A stretch of DNA of 64,000 bases from Nageia nagi (GCA_050084985.1 JBITNC010000001.1:37262001-37326000); one strand, 5' to 3'. Shown: positions 36,020-48,368, counted from the first letter of the stretch. Notes: generated from the letters alone by a model not told the origin. Program-made: numbers and translations.

Positions 36020-38250
36020 TATTACCAAGTATTACTATATACCAAAATATCATTAAGATAAATAAAAATAAAATAATAATTATATGTTATAAGAACATTA
36101 TTCATAAATCTCTTGAAGGTGGTTGGTGCATTACATAAACTTAAAGGAAAAACTAACCATTCATATAGACCTTCTCTAGTATTGAAGGTAGTCTTTAAAA
36201 TGTCCTCCTTGATTATCATTTGATGATACCCACTTCTTAGGTATAACTTTGTTAAATAATGTTACCCATCTAATTGATCTATAAGATCATCTATTTGAGT
36301 CAATGGATAACTCTTTTTGATAATTAAAGTGTATTCAAGGCCTTGTAATCAATATACATTTTCCAAATATCCATCCTTCTTTTGTATCAAACTAATAGGT
36401 GAACCAGATGGAGACATACTGGTCCTTATCACACCTTAATAAACTAATTTATGAAATTGTCTCTTTATCTCCTCTTACTTTAAACTTGATTTCTCATACA
36501 ATCCTATGTTATGAAGAGATGAATCTGCTAATAGTTGGATCTTGTTTTGAATTTCTTGCATTAGTGGCAGTACTCTCAACTTAGCACACTCTAAAACTCA
36601 AAAAGTCTTTGCATCTAATCTCATGACTCAATGATACAAGTGATGTAGATTCAACATAAAAAGTACATAAATGCCATGCATATCACTTATCAATCCTTTG
36701 CATCTCTAACCATGAGCAAAATGATCTTATTGCTTACATTTATTAATTATTTTGCTTAGCTAGTTGTAATTAAAGGCATCTTCTTTACAAGCTTATGGCC
36801 ATGAAAAATATAAGACTTCCTATTTTTAATCAATCTATAGTAATTATTTATCCTAAAATATATGGCATCTTTGTCTCATATATAAATATTACTAAAAAAT
36901 ACACCATAAATGTCAAGAGGTACCATAGGGTTAATGCAAAAATTTGGGTCCACATTATGGCCAAAAAGTGGAAGTTTTTCTTTGACTTTCAAGTTTGGTC
37001 ACAATTTATATAAAAATTTGAAGCACTTAGACATGGAATATTAGAAAAGATCACCTCAATAAAAATGTAGTGCTTTGAGTCAAGTTTTCAAATATGTAAT
37101 TTATTTAAATACCTAAATGATAGAAATTAAATTCTGATTAGTATATATAAAATGAACCTTTTAAAATATAATATTTTAGGACTATAGCATGAATGTGTAT
37201 GAAATGCATAATTTGACCTAAATTAAAGTATTTTTTAAAATCCTTTTGGGAAAATATAACTAAGACACTAAAGCTTATCATGGATAATTTTTTCATGAAT
37301 TTTTTTATTAATTTTTTATTGGTCATATTGAAAACTTCTCATATAATGTTTTTTCAAAATTCCAAAAAAATAAAAAGTTATTAAAAAAAGAAACCCTAAT
37401 TTTTAAATTTTATGGATCAAATTCATTAAAAATTGATTGAACATATAATCCAATTGTAAAAGTAATTATATATTTTTAATATCCACTCTCTCATATATAA
37501 TTGGTTTTAATTTCATTAAAAAAATTTGCAAAAAATTCATCAAACATACATAGAAAGTCAAGATTTTTCATTTCCATTGCCATGAACATTTACTTGCAGG
37601 TCTGAGCCTAAGGTTCATCTCATCATGCCTTTTACAAGCAAAAATCCAAAGCAAAGGGGTTGGATTGGATTTCAAATTTATAAAATAGGATCTTTTTTGT
37701 AAAATGGGATCCCTTTATTTAATAATGAGATCATATTTTTTAAATAATGGCATCTCATTTAGGTTCTAGATCTTGAAGCAATACAAGATCCAAATTTTTA
37801 TGTAATGATATCATGTTTCCTTTGAAAAGTTTCTAAGTAATAAAACTTCAACTTCATGTTGAATCAACTTCTTGCACTTACCCCACATCTAAAACAAATT
37901 CATTAATGTAATTAGCTGTAATATGAAGTTTTAACTTGCATTACCTAATGAATTATAATTTGGCATCATTGTGAATCCAACCTAAAGGATATGGATAAGA
38001 ATTATTTTTCAATCATCAATCCTAACTTTTGTACCAAAATTTTAATAATAAAATTTTATTGAGAATAAAAATCCTTGATAGAATCAATCTTTAGCCCCTT
38101 GATTTGGATCTTGACATGGAATAGTTGAGTCTTTTCTTCCTCAATGAACTTTACATCTTCAACTTCTTATATTGTTGCATATTAAAGTGTATCATGAGAA
38201 TTTGCACTACCTCAACATCTTCGCTCTTATTAACTATTAGATTCTTCTTA
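36020..38250 (-). pseudogene. Ty3/gypsy element D: protease and RT fragment
   Basis: Same family as element B. Protease traces near 38150-37890 read KTQLFHVKIQIKGLKIDS, then NSYPYPLGWIHNDAKL and ANYINEFVLDV. The protease resumes at 36927 with MVPLDIYGVFF and YYRLIKNRK. RT runs at 36480-36020: YYLTKLYLRSGYHQMIIKED, then TREGLYEWLVFPLSLCNAPT and an active site YLND where YLDD is expected. The break between DV and VPLDIYG is exactly where the 956-bp inserted element lies. No LTRs found. Confidence 0.85.
36928..37883. mobile_element. 956-bp element with terminal inverted repeats, inside element D protease
   Basis: The left end reads GGGTTAATGCAAAAATTT. The right end, read inward on the other strand, is GGGTAAGTGCAAGAAGTT: 14 of 18 positions match. 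Flanks CATA and CACA could be a 4-bp target duplication with one transition. It has no transposase ORF and is AT-rich, as in non-autonomous DNA transposons. Superfamily not assigned. The host frame is continuous across the excised sequence, which supports the boundaries. Confidence 0.65.
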
Positions 38251-39850
38251 TTCTAATTATTATTCTTCATGTATGGGTATTATTGTGAAAAATATAATTT
38301 TGACAAGGTACTACATCCCAATATTCTATTTTCCTAATTCTAATTTTATTTTATTTATTTCTTTTCCCACTTCTTGTATTCCCTTCTTTCTATTTATGTC
38401 CTCTTTGAAATACCCTATTATTCATTATGTATCAATTAATGCACCTCCTTTTTAATAGAGGCCTTTACTAGGAGTCATAAGAATCATATAACCAAGACCT
38501 CACTAAGTGTATAAAGTTCCTATACTTAGAGTTTTTTATACTAGTATACTCTCTTTGGGGCCTAATATTTTCAAGTGATGATGTCACCATTGATCCTTGA
38601 AAATATTAAGGATGAGACAAGTTCAAATGAAGGTGATATAAAACTTTCTTTATGCTACCATTTTGTAATGATAATGTTAACAAAATGCTCTTGAAACCAA
38701 AATGATGAGATATCATAGGAAAATGAAATGTTGAATCCTTGTCCAAGACTCGAGACCTAGGGACAAACCAAAAAATAATTAAGATTCTTTGTCTAGGACC
38801 CAAGGTTTTAAAGGATTATGTCACATAATGGTGAGAAAAACTCTAGGGTGGAGATAAAATGGGATCCATAAGGAAAATAAAAGACTCCTTATCATTTGGG
38901 ACCATTTGATTTTAAGCCCATGGCACCTAAAGCTTGTGTACACATGTCAATAGTGACTAACATCATTCCACATGGCATAAGAAGGTTAGTTGAATATTAA
39001 TGACCAGATTAAAGGATGTATTATGGTAATTAAAATACAATAATATTTCAGTATATATGATAACTAAAATTTTAAATCTTATCAATAAAGGTTACATACA
39101 TAAGAAGCTTATGATATGATCAAGGGTATTTAAAGTGTTGAAGTTGCAAGGCATGGTTCAACACTTAGGATGTCAACTAATTGAATTCATCAACAGAGAA
39201 TAATATGCTATGTTATACATAAGTAATCACTAATATATAAGAGTATTATATTATTGATAACTATAAAATTAGTTGGTTGCCTCAGTATCCATTTATGAAT
39301 AAATTATGAATTGATTAAATGTAATTAGTAGTTGTCCTAAGTTTAATTATTGATAGATAGATTAATGGTGATGCCATACACCAAATTTATGTATCTAAAT
39401 ATATAAATATATATACTTTGGATTATAGAAAGATTAAACTTTTATCATTTTTTCATTTATGCATATCATATTTATCATATAATTTAAAGCTTAATATATG
39501 TTCTATTTCCCTTCTTCAAAACAAGGCTATTAACAAGTTTTTATTTTGTGTATGAATGAGTGTGTATTTAATATATGGATTTGTTATGTAATAGTAATAC
39601 CTTAAGTCTAGGCTAGATCCTATCTATATCCCATTATTTATCATTGGAATATAGTTCTAACTAGTAGTGCCCTAGGCTCAATTTTCCTTTCTTTCCTATA
39701 TTTTGCACTTTTATTTCTAGTATTCTCTTATTTGAAATTTGCTTTCTAGTATGTTATTATGTAGTTATTTAGATTCTTAGTATCTTTCAACCTTAGAATA
39801 AAAATGATTCAACCTAAATCTAGATATCAAGTAGAGCTAGCCTCATAAGT
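38251..39850. other. Region upstream of element E, no gene
   Basis: No coding signal recognised. It contains the inverted repeat at 38563-38608. The 5' LTR of element E is expected to end near 39855, but its start is not visible. Confidence 0.4.
38563..38608. repeat. Perfect 13-bp inverted repeat
   Basis: TAATATTTTCAAG at 38563-38575 and CTTGAAAATATTA at 38596-38608 are exact complements around a 20-base loop. No T-run follows that would suggest a terminator. Confidence 0.85.
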
Positions 39851-39854
39851 GCAC

Positions 39855-39872
39855 TAGTCCCATTGCTCTATT
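39855..39872 (+). other. Element E primer-binding site, candidate
   Basis: TAGTCCCATTGCTCT resembles the element F site TAGTTCCATTGTTGGG and would fit a decayed tRNA-Asp-type PBS. It is about 400 bp before gag. Confidence 0.35.
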
Positions 39873-40258
39873 TGTTTAAGAACTATTACTATTATTCCAT
39901 TTGTACATAGTGTATATGATAGACTCATAGGTTGCACATTTTGAATCAAAAATAATAATAATTCATTTTTAAGCTTGAAATTTTCATAAGGTCCATTTTG
40001 GATATTTTTGGTGACTCTATTTTCATACTATATTGATTAGTTTCCATATCTAATTAATATTAGAATGTTATTACCTCTATCATATAGACTAACTAGAAGT
40101 GGTGTTTGAAATTATAGTGAGCATGATAGAAATTTTGAATTGCCAATCCCTATTAGAAGAGTTAGGATAATATTTAACCCTATCTCACTTGTGTATGTAC
40201 CACTTAAGGTTTCCCCTCTTTGTGTTATTCATATATTAACACATACCTACTTAAAATA

Positions 40259-41500
40259 TGGTAGGACAAGCTAGAGTAGCTACTTAAAATATTTTTCTAG
40301 CATGGAATATTGCAAATCCTCTAGTATTTCTTGGTAACACCCCTGAAGTTCCATATAATACCATAAAAACCCTACCTATGTATGATGGAATTGATAGGGA
40401 AACCTTTGATCACTCTCTTGATGTGGCTTTCCTAGATAAAAATTTCAAAATGAATGATGAGTCTATAATGATAAGGTTACTAGCTCTTTCTTTTAGAGGA
40501 AAATTGGTTGAATGGTATAGATCCTTATTAGCTACATCAAATAACACATTATATGAAATATAAAATTCATTCATTTTATAGTTGACTCAAGAAGAGGATG
40601 AAAGATATTTATTCAATCAATTGATGACTATTAAAAGACATCCATAAGATACTATAACAAATTTCAACATGAGGTTCAATAATACATGGAAGTGAATTCC
40701 TTAGCATGGACATCATAATGATTATAAACCTTTACTACATTATTCTCAAGTATTTTATCTTTATGTTAGTATACAAATTATCACATTTGGGGCCACATTC
40801 TCATAGTGTATAATGTTTATAAAAGAGCTAAGGAATGTCAATCAAAAGTGGTAAATTACCTCCTAGAGTGCCTATACCTTATTTTCATACATTGCCTTCA
40901 ATAATTATTTCTAATATATCCCCATGTATTATGCCTCCTCCAAGAGTAGCTTCAACACCTACTAATCAAATGCTACTATCTCCTCCTATATCAAATATCA
41001 TAATAATTCCCCAAGAGGCTGAAAGAATTAAACATCTAGAAATTACTATTAGAAACTTTACCAATATGATTACTTTGGATGAAAGGAAAAATCAAGGTTA
41101 ACATTAAAACCATGAATTTTAGTATCAAATAAAATGTCAATATCCTCAAGTTCAAGTTTGTCAAGCTTCAATCTCCAATCCTAAATAATATGCAATGATG
41201 GTTAGTACAACTACCACTATTGAATTTGAGCCTCTTAAAACTATAGATTTGAGTGTGATATGGAATGATACCCATGTTCTAGATACCTACTTAGTGTATT
41301 AGAATCAATACTTAGGAATAATAATTAACCAAATGGTTGACCCCATGGTAGATTAAACCATGATGAATTTATTTGTTCCTAAGTACATTGAGGATAGTAT
41401 GACTTGTGTTCAAATAAGTTCTTCTCAATCTAGTTCAAGATCTCTAACTCAACAACCAATAGAAACTTATGCTTCTAGTCAAAAAAAGGTGTCTCCTACA
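40259..41500 (+). pseudogene. Element E gag
   Basis: The ATG at 40259 gives MVGQARVAT, then a stop. The frame continues with VPYNTIKTLPMYDGIDRETF and, in the open part 40378-40563, FDHSLDVAFLDKNFKMNDES and LSFRGKLVEWYRSLLATS. Beyond the stop at 40561, LTQEEDERYLFNQLMTIKRH and NFNMRFNNTWK continue the Gag core. The Pro-rich open segment 40835-41101 (KLPPRVPIPYFHTLPS) matches the tail of element A Gag. The two Gags are clearly related. Confidence 0.8.
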
Positions 41501-41869
41501 AATATAATTATTTCTTAGAGTATACTAGATCCTAGATAATAATTAGCACTATTTCCTAAAATTGTACCAATTTTAAAAGCTTCATAATAATCAAAAAGTA
41601 CCATGCAATAATGAGATATCCATTCATTACCAATAAGAAAATAGGGAAAGTTTCTTAACAATATATACCAAATCAACCATTAGATATAAGTAAGTTTCTT
41701 CCAACTATCCCTTATTTATGGAGGAACTAAAAAGAATTCCTTCTAGGGTCTCAATGTTTGATGCATTGTTAATACCAGTTAAAATGAATTTACTTCAAGA
41801 ATCTTTACAAATTAAAAGATTAAAAGGAAAGTTACATGTTGATATATTGTAATGGTTAATTTTGAGCTT

Positions 41870-42291
41870 CCACCTCCATTCCCAATAGTTATAATTAAGT
41901 CTCCTACATGTTATATATCTCTTAGAATTGAAGGATGGATTGTGCATATTTAGTTAATATATACTAAACCTACTAGTAAAGTAATACCTAAAGTAATAGT
42001 TGAAGAAATGAAGCTATATTAGTTTTTTATCCTAAAGGATTCCTATAGTTAGGTGGAACACAATTGGATGTACTAGGGATTGTTAAATATGTATCCATGT
42101 ATTTGAATAAATCTCTACATATCATAGTTCCCCATTATATTATAGTGGTAGATGTTTCCCTATTGTTTGAAATATGCCTATATAGAGAGTTTATATCCAT
42201 ATTAGAAGGATATCTAGATATGAATTTCATTCACCTAGAAATTCCTTTTGAAAATAAGAGATTTAAGATACTCAATGAGGTACAATATTAG
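41870..42291 (+). pseudogene. Element E aspartic protease
   Basis: The frame reads SPTCYISLRIEGWIVHI, stop, LIYTKPTSKVIPKVIVEEM. This is the gypsy protease active-site region with the catalytic D-S/T-G destroyed. The C-terminal part, open at 42064-42291, contains LGIVKYVSMYLNKSLHIIVP and DVSLLFEICLYREFIS. Confidence 0.7.
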
Positions 42292-42493
42292 AACATCTAA
42301 AAATAATTCCTAAAAATTTTATTATTATGTATGGAATATAAGTAATTGAGCATGATTCAATCCAAGAATCATTGATCAAAATAAAAAATTTATCACCTAA
42401 TGATCTCAACTACATTATCATTATTGTTATAATGGGGAATTATTTCTTGCATGAAAATATCAAACACATATTAGTAATAGCTGAGAAGGAAGA

Positions 42494-42974
42494 TGATATT
42501 TGGAATATGTACTTTGATTAGGTAAGATGTAAGCAAGATGTTGGACTTGGGATCATTTTGAAGCCACCTAAAGGATATATAAGAAGATTTTCTTATTTCC
42601 TTACTTGGGATTCTACCAATAATGTGACTAATTATGAATCTTTGTGCTTAGGTTTGAACTAATCGATAAGGTTAGGCATAAAATATGTCAAAGTTAATGG
42701 AGATTTAAACTTGATCATAAACCAAGTAGTAGACAATTGTAGTGCAAAATACCATTATTTGAAGATTTATATAAATGAAGTGCAGGATCTTATGGAATAT
42801 TTATTAGCCTTAAATTTCAAGACCATACCAAGGAAATTCAATCAGCCAATTAATTCTCTAATTATTAAGGGTTCTCATTTTAACCTAACTCACCATATTA
42901 GAGATACTAGTGGGGTTAAAGTCATGTATAAAACTTCAGTTCTAAATAAAAAAAATTCATTGGTATGTCTTTGA
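42494..42974 (+). pseudogene. Element E archaeal-type RNase H, located before RT
   Basis: The frame reads DIWNMYFD, stop, VRCKQDVGLGIILKPPKG, then FSYFLTWDSTNNVTNYESLC, IKYVKVNGDLNLIINQVVDN and FKTIPRKFNQPINSL. This is the RNase H fold used as the second RNase H of Tat-type elements. The three acidic residues in YFD, NYES and NGD are kept. It lies about 200 bp after protease and 500 bp before RT, not after RT as in element C. A rearrangement is possible, but no repeat or foreign joint is visible. Confidence 0.75.
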
Positions 42975-43399
42975 ATCTAATGAACAAATTATGGAATTTA
43001 TAATTGATGAATTAGTTTATCATATATTAGGAGTAAAATATGTACCTAATTATTTTGAAGAAGTAAATGTCATTCAGCTAAGGAATAATGTGATTCCAAA
43101 AGGATTTTTTTTTTTGAGAATTTGTTTGATGTAGAAGATTAGTATAGAGCTAAAGCCTTAATAATATAAAAACAAAGTCACAAGGAGACTATATTCAACA
43201 TAAATAATAACATCAATATTGAATTAGAATGCACTTCTAAGGAAGAAAACATAGTATTTGAATTATGCAAGGAATATGCTAGTATCATTACATGGGACTA
43301 TGATGATCTTAAAACATATAAAAAATATGTGATGCATCATATTATAGAATTGGTTCTAGGATAAAAGTATTACTGATAGAATCAAAGGCTGATTAAACC

Positions 43400-43990
43400 A
43401 AATATTTAAGAGGATATGCAATAAGAATTATTAAATTTTCTCAATGTTAAGATCATTTATCCAATTAATCATTCAACTTGGGTTTCCAATTTAATACCAA
43501 TAAGAAAGATGAATGGGTAAATAAGACATTGTGTTGATTTTAGATATCTTAATTAGGTATCCATAAAATATAATGAACCCCTCCCTCCTATGGAGAAGAT
43601 CCTACAAACTATTGTTGGTTCCTGTTATTTTCCAATTATTGATAAATTTTCTAGTTCTGACCAAATCTAGATGAAAGAGGAAAATCAACATAAAATAATA
43701 TTTACTACCAAATGGGGTATCTTTGCAATCCAAAAATACCTTTTTTTGTTTCAAATGATAGAGTTAAATTTAAAAGAGCTATGGATCATGCATTTTGTGA
43801 GTTAATTAATAAGATTATTTTAGTCTATTTTAATGATATTACTATCCAAATATAGAAAGGATTAAATATATCATCTCCGGCTAGTCTTTGAGAAATGCAA
43901 ACATTTTGGGATATCTATAAATCCTAAGACATTAATATTTATGATCAATCATGGAAAACCACTTAATCATGTTATTTCAAAAGAAGTATT
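43400..43990 (+). pseudogene. Element E reverse transcriptase
   Basis: Encodes RHCVDFRYLN, stop, VSIKYNEPLPPMEKILQTIV, then SCYFPIIDKFSSSDQI. A frameshift occurs near 43745. In the next frame RAMDHAFCELINKIILV leads to an active site YFND at 43826-43837, where YxDD is expected. Another shift restores KCKHFGISINPKTLIFMI. Palm and fingers motifs are clear despite the breaks. Confidence 0.8.
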
Positions 43991-44179
43991 ATATATTATC
44001 CTAATCAAGTGAAGCTAATTGAGGCATTGCCTTTGCCTTAAAATAAAAAGGCTCTGCATTCATTTTTTGGGGTAAATTAATTTTGTAAAAAAAATTGTTA
44101 ATAGTTTTTCCAAAATTATGGCACCTATTATTGCTCTACTAAAATAATATGTTTGTTTTTTCTTATCTCTAGAAGCAAA

Positions 44180-44450
44180 TAAATCCTTTATAAAAATCAA
44201 ATTAGCCATTATCTCAACACCAACCCTTAAAAATTCTAACTTTCAAAAGGACTTCATCATGTATACTCATGGTGCAGAGAAAAGTATAGAGGCTATCCTT
44301 ACTTAAAGAGATGATAAAGAATAAGAATATCCAATTACCTTCCATAGAAAGACATTATGCAATCATCAAGAAAGGTACTGCATTATTGAAAATAAAGTGC
44401 TTACAATTATGAAATGGCTTAAGAAATTTAAATATTATGTCTCATAAAGA
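44180..44450 (+). pseudogene. Element E conventional RNase H
   Basis: After RT, the frame reads IKIKLAIISTPTLKNSNFQK, then DFIMYTHGAEKSIEAILT, stop, then YPITFHRKTLCNHQERYC and LTIMKWLKKFKYYV. This is the usual gypsy RNase H. The Asp of the first motif is Thr-His (MYTHGA). Confidence 0.7.
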
Positions 44451-44499
44451 AAAAAAAATTTGTCTACACACTTCACCTAGATATCACAAATTATGTTAT

Positions 44500-45906
44500 T
44501 TAATGAGAGCTTGGAGAAGGAAAGGTTTATTGGACTATAAAAGTCTTAGAATATGATTTAGAAATGAAGCCAACTAAGTTGGTTTATGAAAGAATTCTAT
44601 GTGAAAATATGTCTATGGAAACTCAGATGGTTTTTTTTTATCAAAGAAGTTGAGATATTACCTAATCAGGAGATATAATGGATTAAACAATTTTATGCAT
44701 ACTTCAAAATAGGAAAATGTCTAAAGGTGCTTCATAAATCTCAAAGGAGAAGGTTCCATTTGTAGGCTCTAAATTAAACCCTCATTGAAACTTATCCATA
44801 TAGGAAAAACTTTGATGGAAATATTCCTAGATATGTGTATGTCATAAGGAAGTGGCTTCATGAGTACCATCATGATTTCTTAAGAGGACACTACTCTAGG
44901 CAAATAGTAATACTTAAAATTCTTCAAGCTAGATATTATTGACCAACTATCTTTAAGGATGCATTCAAAGATACCAAAGAATTTGTGAAAAGTGTAACTA
45001 GTTTGAGGGAAGGAGGAGAAAAGTTGTGGTTCCCTTGAAGTTGATCATAATTAAAGAACTATTTTAGCAATGGGGCCTTGATTTTATTAAGGTTATTAAT
45101 CCAAATTCATTAATTGGGAAAAAATCATTCTCACTACCACTACTTATTTTATCCAATGGTATGAAGCTATTCCATGTAAAAATATAGACCATGAATCAGT
45201 TATAAATCTACTACAAAGATTGATCATCCAATTTGTTATTCCTTAAATAAATATTTCAAATAATGGCACAATATCCCTAGGAGAAAAGTTTAATTAGTTC
45301 ATATTATATTGGAGGTATTATTCAAATTACTATCTATAGGGAAATGGATTGGAAGAATCCATAAATAATAATCTTATTAAGATCATTAAGATAATAATAG
45401 AAGGAAACTAAAGGCAATGGTACAATAAGCTAGACCTAGCACTATGGGTAGACTAAATACGCATAAATATTGAGATTAAAACCTCCTTGTATGCACTAGT
45501 ATATGGAAAATAATCAATATTTCCTATTCAACTAGAGTTTTTAGCTATCAAAATACTACAAAAATTAAATGACCTAGGATTTAAACTATTACAAGTAAGG
45601 CTAAATTAGTTACTTTAGTTAGAAGACTAGGAGAAAGAATATACAAATTTTCAACATAGGAAAAGTGTTGTAAAGAGATGGTTTGATAAAAGGAATTATT
45701 TCGTAATTCTTTATAGGAGGGAAATTTTCTATTGAAATGAGATGAGGATCAAGCAAAACATGGGAAATATTTGAAATTTGATTTTTATTTGAGTAGACCC
45801 TATGTGATTATCCAAGTATTAGAAAATATTTTTAGTTAGCTAATGGATGTATCAAAGGCCCAAGAACTCATAATCTATAGGAATGGGATCCACATCAAGC
45901 ACTGAA
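44500..45906 (+). pseudogene. Element E integrase
   Basis: The zinc region is seen in LHEYHHDFLRGHYSRQIVIL and ILQARYY, with the Cys pair degraded (FVKSVTS). The core is recognisable around 45060-45300 (WGLDFI-like text read as QWGLDFIKVINPNS with a stop). The C-terminal module lies at 45600-45900: VRRLGERIYKF, VVKRWFDKRNYFVILYRR and DEDQAKHGKYLKFDFYLSR. It is heavily broken. The frame ends 67 bp before the LTR of element F. Confidence 0.7.
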
Positions 45907-45973
45907 TATCCACATAGATCTCCAACTAGAAATTATACACATATGTATATATATTTGTATGTACGGTACTTAG

Positions 45974-46379
45974 TGTTGATAGGAGAGAATTCCATTAAGC
46001 AAATTGATCGATATTAAAAGAGATAATTAATGATTGATTACCAAGTGTTAGCTACATTATCTACCATGATTGAAAGGGCATGGCTCTTCAAACCCATCGA
46101 ATGGAACTAATAAGAGAAGGACCAAAGATGGAAAGAGAAGAGAGAGAAGATATCCAATGCAATAGAAATGAATACTATTTATAAGAGAGTGAGTGAGTGT
46201 GAGAGCCAAGTGTATAGATAATATAATATTGTAACTAATTCTAATTTATGCTAATATAGGCTTGACCCACCATTCTGATAATTGAAATATGTGTATTATT
46301 TTTTATTCTTTTCTTCTATTTTTATCATTGATTCTCGATTGTAGATAAGAACCCTATTGATTGACTTGATCAATCAATA
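45974..46379 (+). repeat. Element F 5' LTR
   Basis: 406 bp, starts TGTTGATAGGAGAGAATTCC and ends GATCAATCAATA (decayed CA). It aligns throughout with 59901-60300, including TATTTATAAGAGAGTGAGTG and GGCTTGACMCACCATTCTGA. Confidence 0.9.
46249..46256 (+). other. Shared LTR 3' block of element F
   Basis: GCTAATATAGGCTTGAC in the 5' LTR matches GCTAATAAAGGCTTGAC at 60170-60186. The 3' copy contains AATAAA, a possible polyadenylation signal lost in the 5' copy. Confidence 0.3.
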
Positions 46380-46398
46380 GTTCCATTGTTGGGACATA
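46380..46398 (+). other. Element F primer-binding site, decayed
   Basis: GTTCCATTGTTGGGACA begins at the LTR end. It matches the Athila/Tat tRNA-Asp-type PBS (GGCGCCGTTGCCGGGGA) if CpG and other C positions have decayed to T or A. Position supports it. Confidence 0.5.
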
Positions 46399-47112
46399 TA
46401 TAAGTTAGAGGATTTGATGGTAAAATAGAATGCAAAGTGACAGTTATAAATGAATACATTTTCTTCCTTTTCAGAATTCACTGCAAGAGTGGTTCTTTAG
46501 GGAATTAAAAAATATCAAGAAGTAGTATATTCGATGGATAGGATACGATAAAGCAAGATCGATGGATCTTATTCATGGAAACAAGAGTTACAAAACTTTC
46601 TTTTGTGAATTTTCAAATGTATTTTTGAAATGAATAATCAAGTAGAAAGAATTTAAAACACACCTCCTTATACTAGAAATTAAGTGGTAAAAATAAAACT
46701 TACTACAATTAGAACGATCCACATAAGCTTGAACATAAAAAGTTGATGAGTGCGTACACAACACACTAGATACCTATGCCATCAAATTTGCACTATAGGA
46801 TTGGGTATCATGGGAGGCAGGTAAAGAAAGATTTTATAGGGGACCTAGGAAAATATTTCTAGAAAATCTTCCTCAAATTTGTAAAAGGTATTTGATTGAG
46901 CAAGGGGTTGTCTTGAACACTCTCACCTACTTGTAAGGGGGAGGCGCTCAACGGTAGGGGAAGATATGGAGGGATGATGAATAATTGGACTAGTATGGGG
47001 TAAGAAAAGGGAATAAAGTGGAAGTCATGATGATTCGATAGGGGGTTATATAAATAAGGAAAACTAGGATTGACAAGTAGCAGTATCCTAAAATAAAAGA
47101 GAGGAGAACACA
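46399..47112 (+). other. Element F leader
   Basis: About 0.7 kb between PBS and the pre-gag ORF. No coding frame is clear. The short minus-strand ORF at 46859-47113 is not supported by any motif. Confidence 0.4.
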
Positions 47113-48290
47113 AAGATGAAGAAAGAAGAGGTAACTAGTTTAGAAAAAAGTTGAAAATACTAAGAAGAGTATATGATAAGGAATTACAAGACCAATAATA
47201 TAGAGATAGAGAGGAGAAGAAACTATAGATAGAGGTAGATAGTAGGGAATTAAGTAAACTATTAGGACCAGAGTCATAAGAGAATATCATGAAAGTTTAA
47301 TAATTATTACAAGATTGCATGGAAAGTGGGTGTCATACTAAAGAATGAATGTTTAGAAGTAGGATACACCCTAAATCAATGTAGAATGAGGATACCACCA
47401 AGGAAATACCAACTAACACATTACCACCATTGATTACAGTGGTGAATACTGAGGGAGATAGAACTATAAAGGGATTTGTAGTAGTAGAAAGACTAGAAAA
47501 TGAATATGATTAAAACCTAGTTAGACCATTTGTAAGCTCACCCAAGACCCCAAAGGGAGCACTTATTTCAAATTAATTTGATAACATATTAGATAATATG
47601 ATTCAACCTCTTATCAATCAATCAAATGAAGTCATAGATAGAGATATTGAAGATTTGGTAATCAAATTAAGGATAGAAGAACCCACAAAAATAGAGGCTA
47701 AAGAATGAAAAAGGGATGGCATTGAACACTAGAGAAGAGAAACCTTGATTGAATTAGCTAAGACCACTCATTGATGCATTAGGAGACTAATAAGAGAACT
47801 TTCCATTGATTTATCAATCCTATTCTCACTTATATCTCTAATAGTGTAGTATCAACGAATACCAAAGAAAGAAGAATTAGAAGCATAATATTCATCCCTA
47901 CCTAGCCCCATAATAGAATAAATATAGAAACCATTGAACCATAAGTGGAAGAGACAACACTTAAAAAATTATAATAAGCTATAGTACCCTTTAACCCCAA
48001 TATAGGTAATAATATGACCCTTACCAATATGATTAATAGAAATATATGATAGATTGAATATTTATTCCCCCATAATTTCTCCCTAACCCTTGCACCATTA
48101 GATGATTAGAAGTTTTAAGAAGTTTTTTCACTCCCTTCAAGTGACCAACAATTGAAGGAAAATCCTCAGCTCCCCTAATAGAGGAAATAGTAGAACCTCC
48201 ATTTAAAGACACATTCAAAGTTATAAGAGAAAATTATTTTGACATAGAAATACAAAGAGATAAACTAAGAACATCTAATAGACATTCACT
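47113..48290 (+). pseudogene. Element F ORF upstream of gag, unknown
   Basis: One plus-strand frame from about 47113 to 47960 reads as protein with stops mostly at TAG, TAA or TGA of decay type. Samples are KILRRVYDKELQDQ, EVDSRELSKLLGPES, IPTNTLPPLITVVNTEGDRT, LVRPFVSSPKTPKGALIS and IEDLVIKLRIEEPTKIEAKE. After a frameshift it continues to 48290 (VPFNPNIGNNMTLTNMINRN, FSLPSSDQQLKENPQL). It is rich in charged residues. Tat/Ogre elements carry an extra ORF before gag, so this may be its counterpart. I do not recognise the sequence. Confidence 0.55.
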
Positions 48291-48368
48291 AAAAAGTGAT
48301 ACCACACCCCTTTGCCTAACAAATAAACACAACATAACCCCAAATCTAAATAAACTAATCAACCAAAA

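Larger units (their letters stand above)
39855..45906 (+). mobile_element. Ty3/gypsy element E with RNase H before RT
   Basis: Plus-strand order: PBS-like site (about 39855-39872), gag from 40259, protease, an archaeal-type RNase H, RT, conventional RNase H, integrase. The 3' end is replaced by the 5' LTR of element F at 45974. Integrase and Gag resemble Athila/Tat-related plant elements. Every domain is interrupted by stops. Confidence 0.8.
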
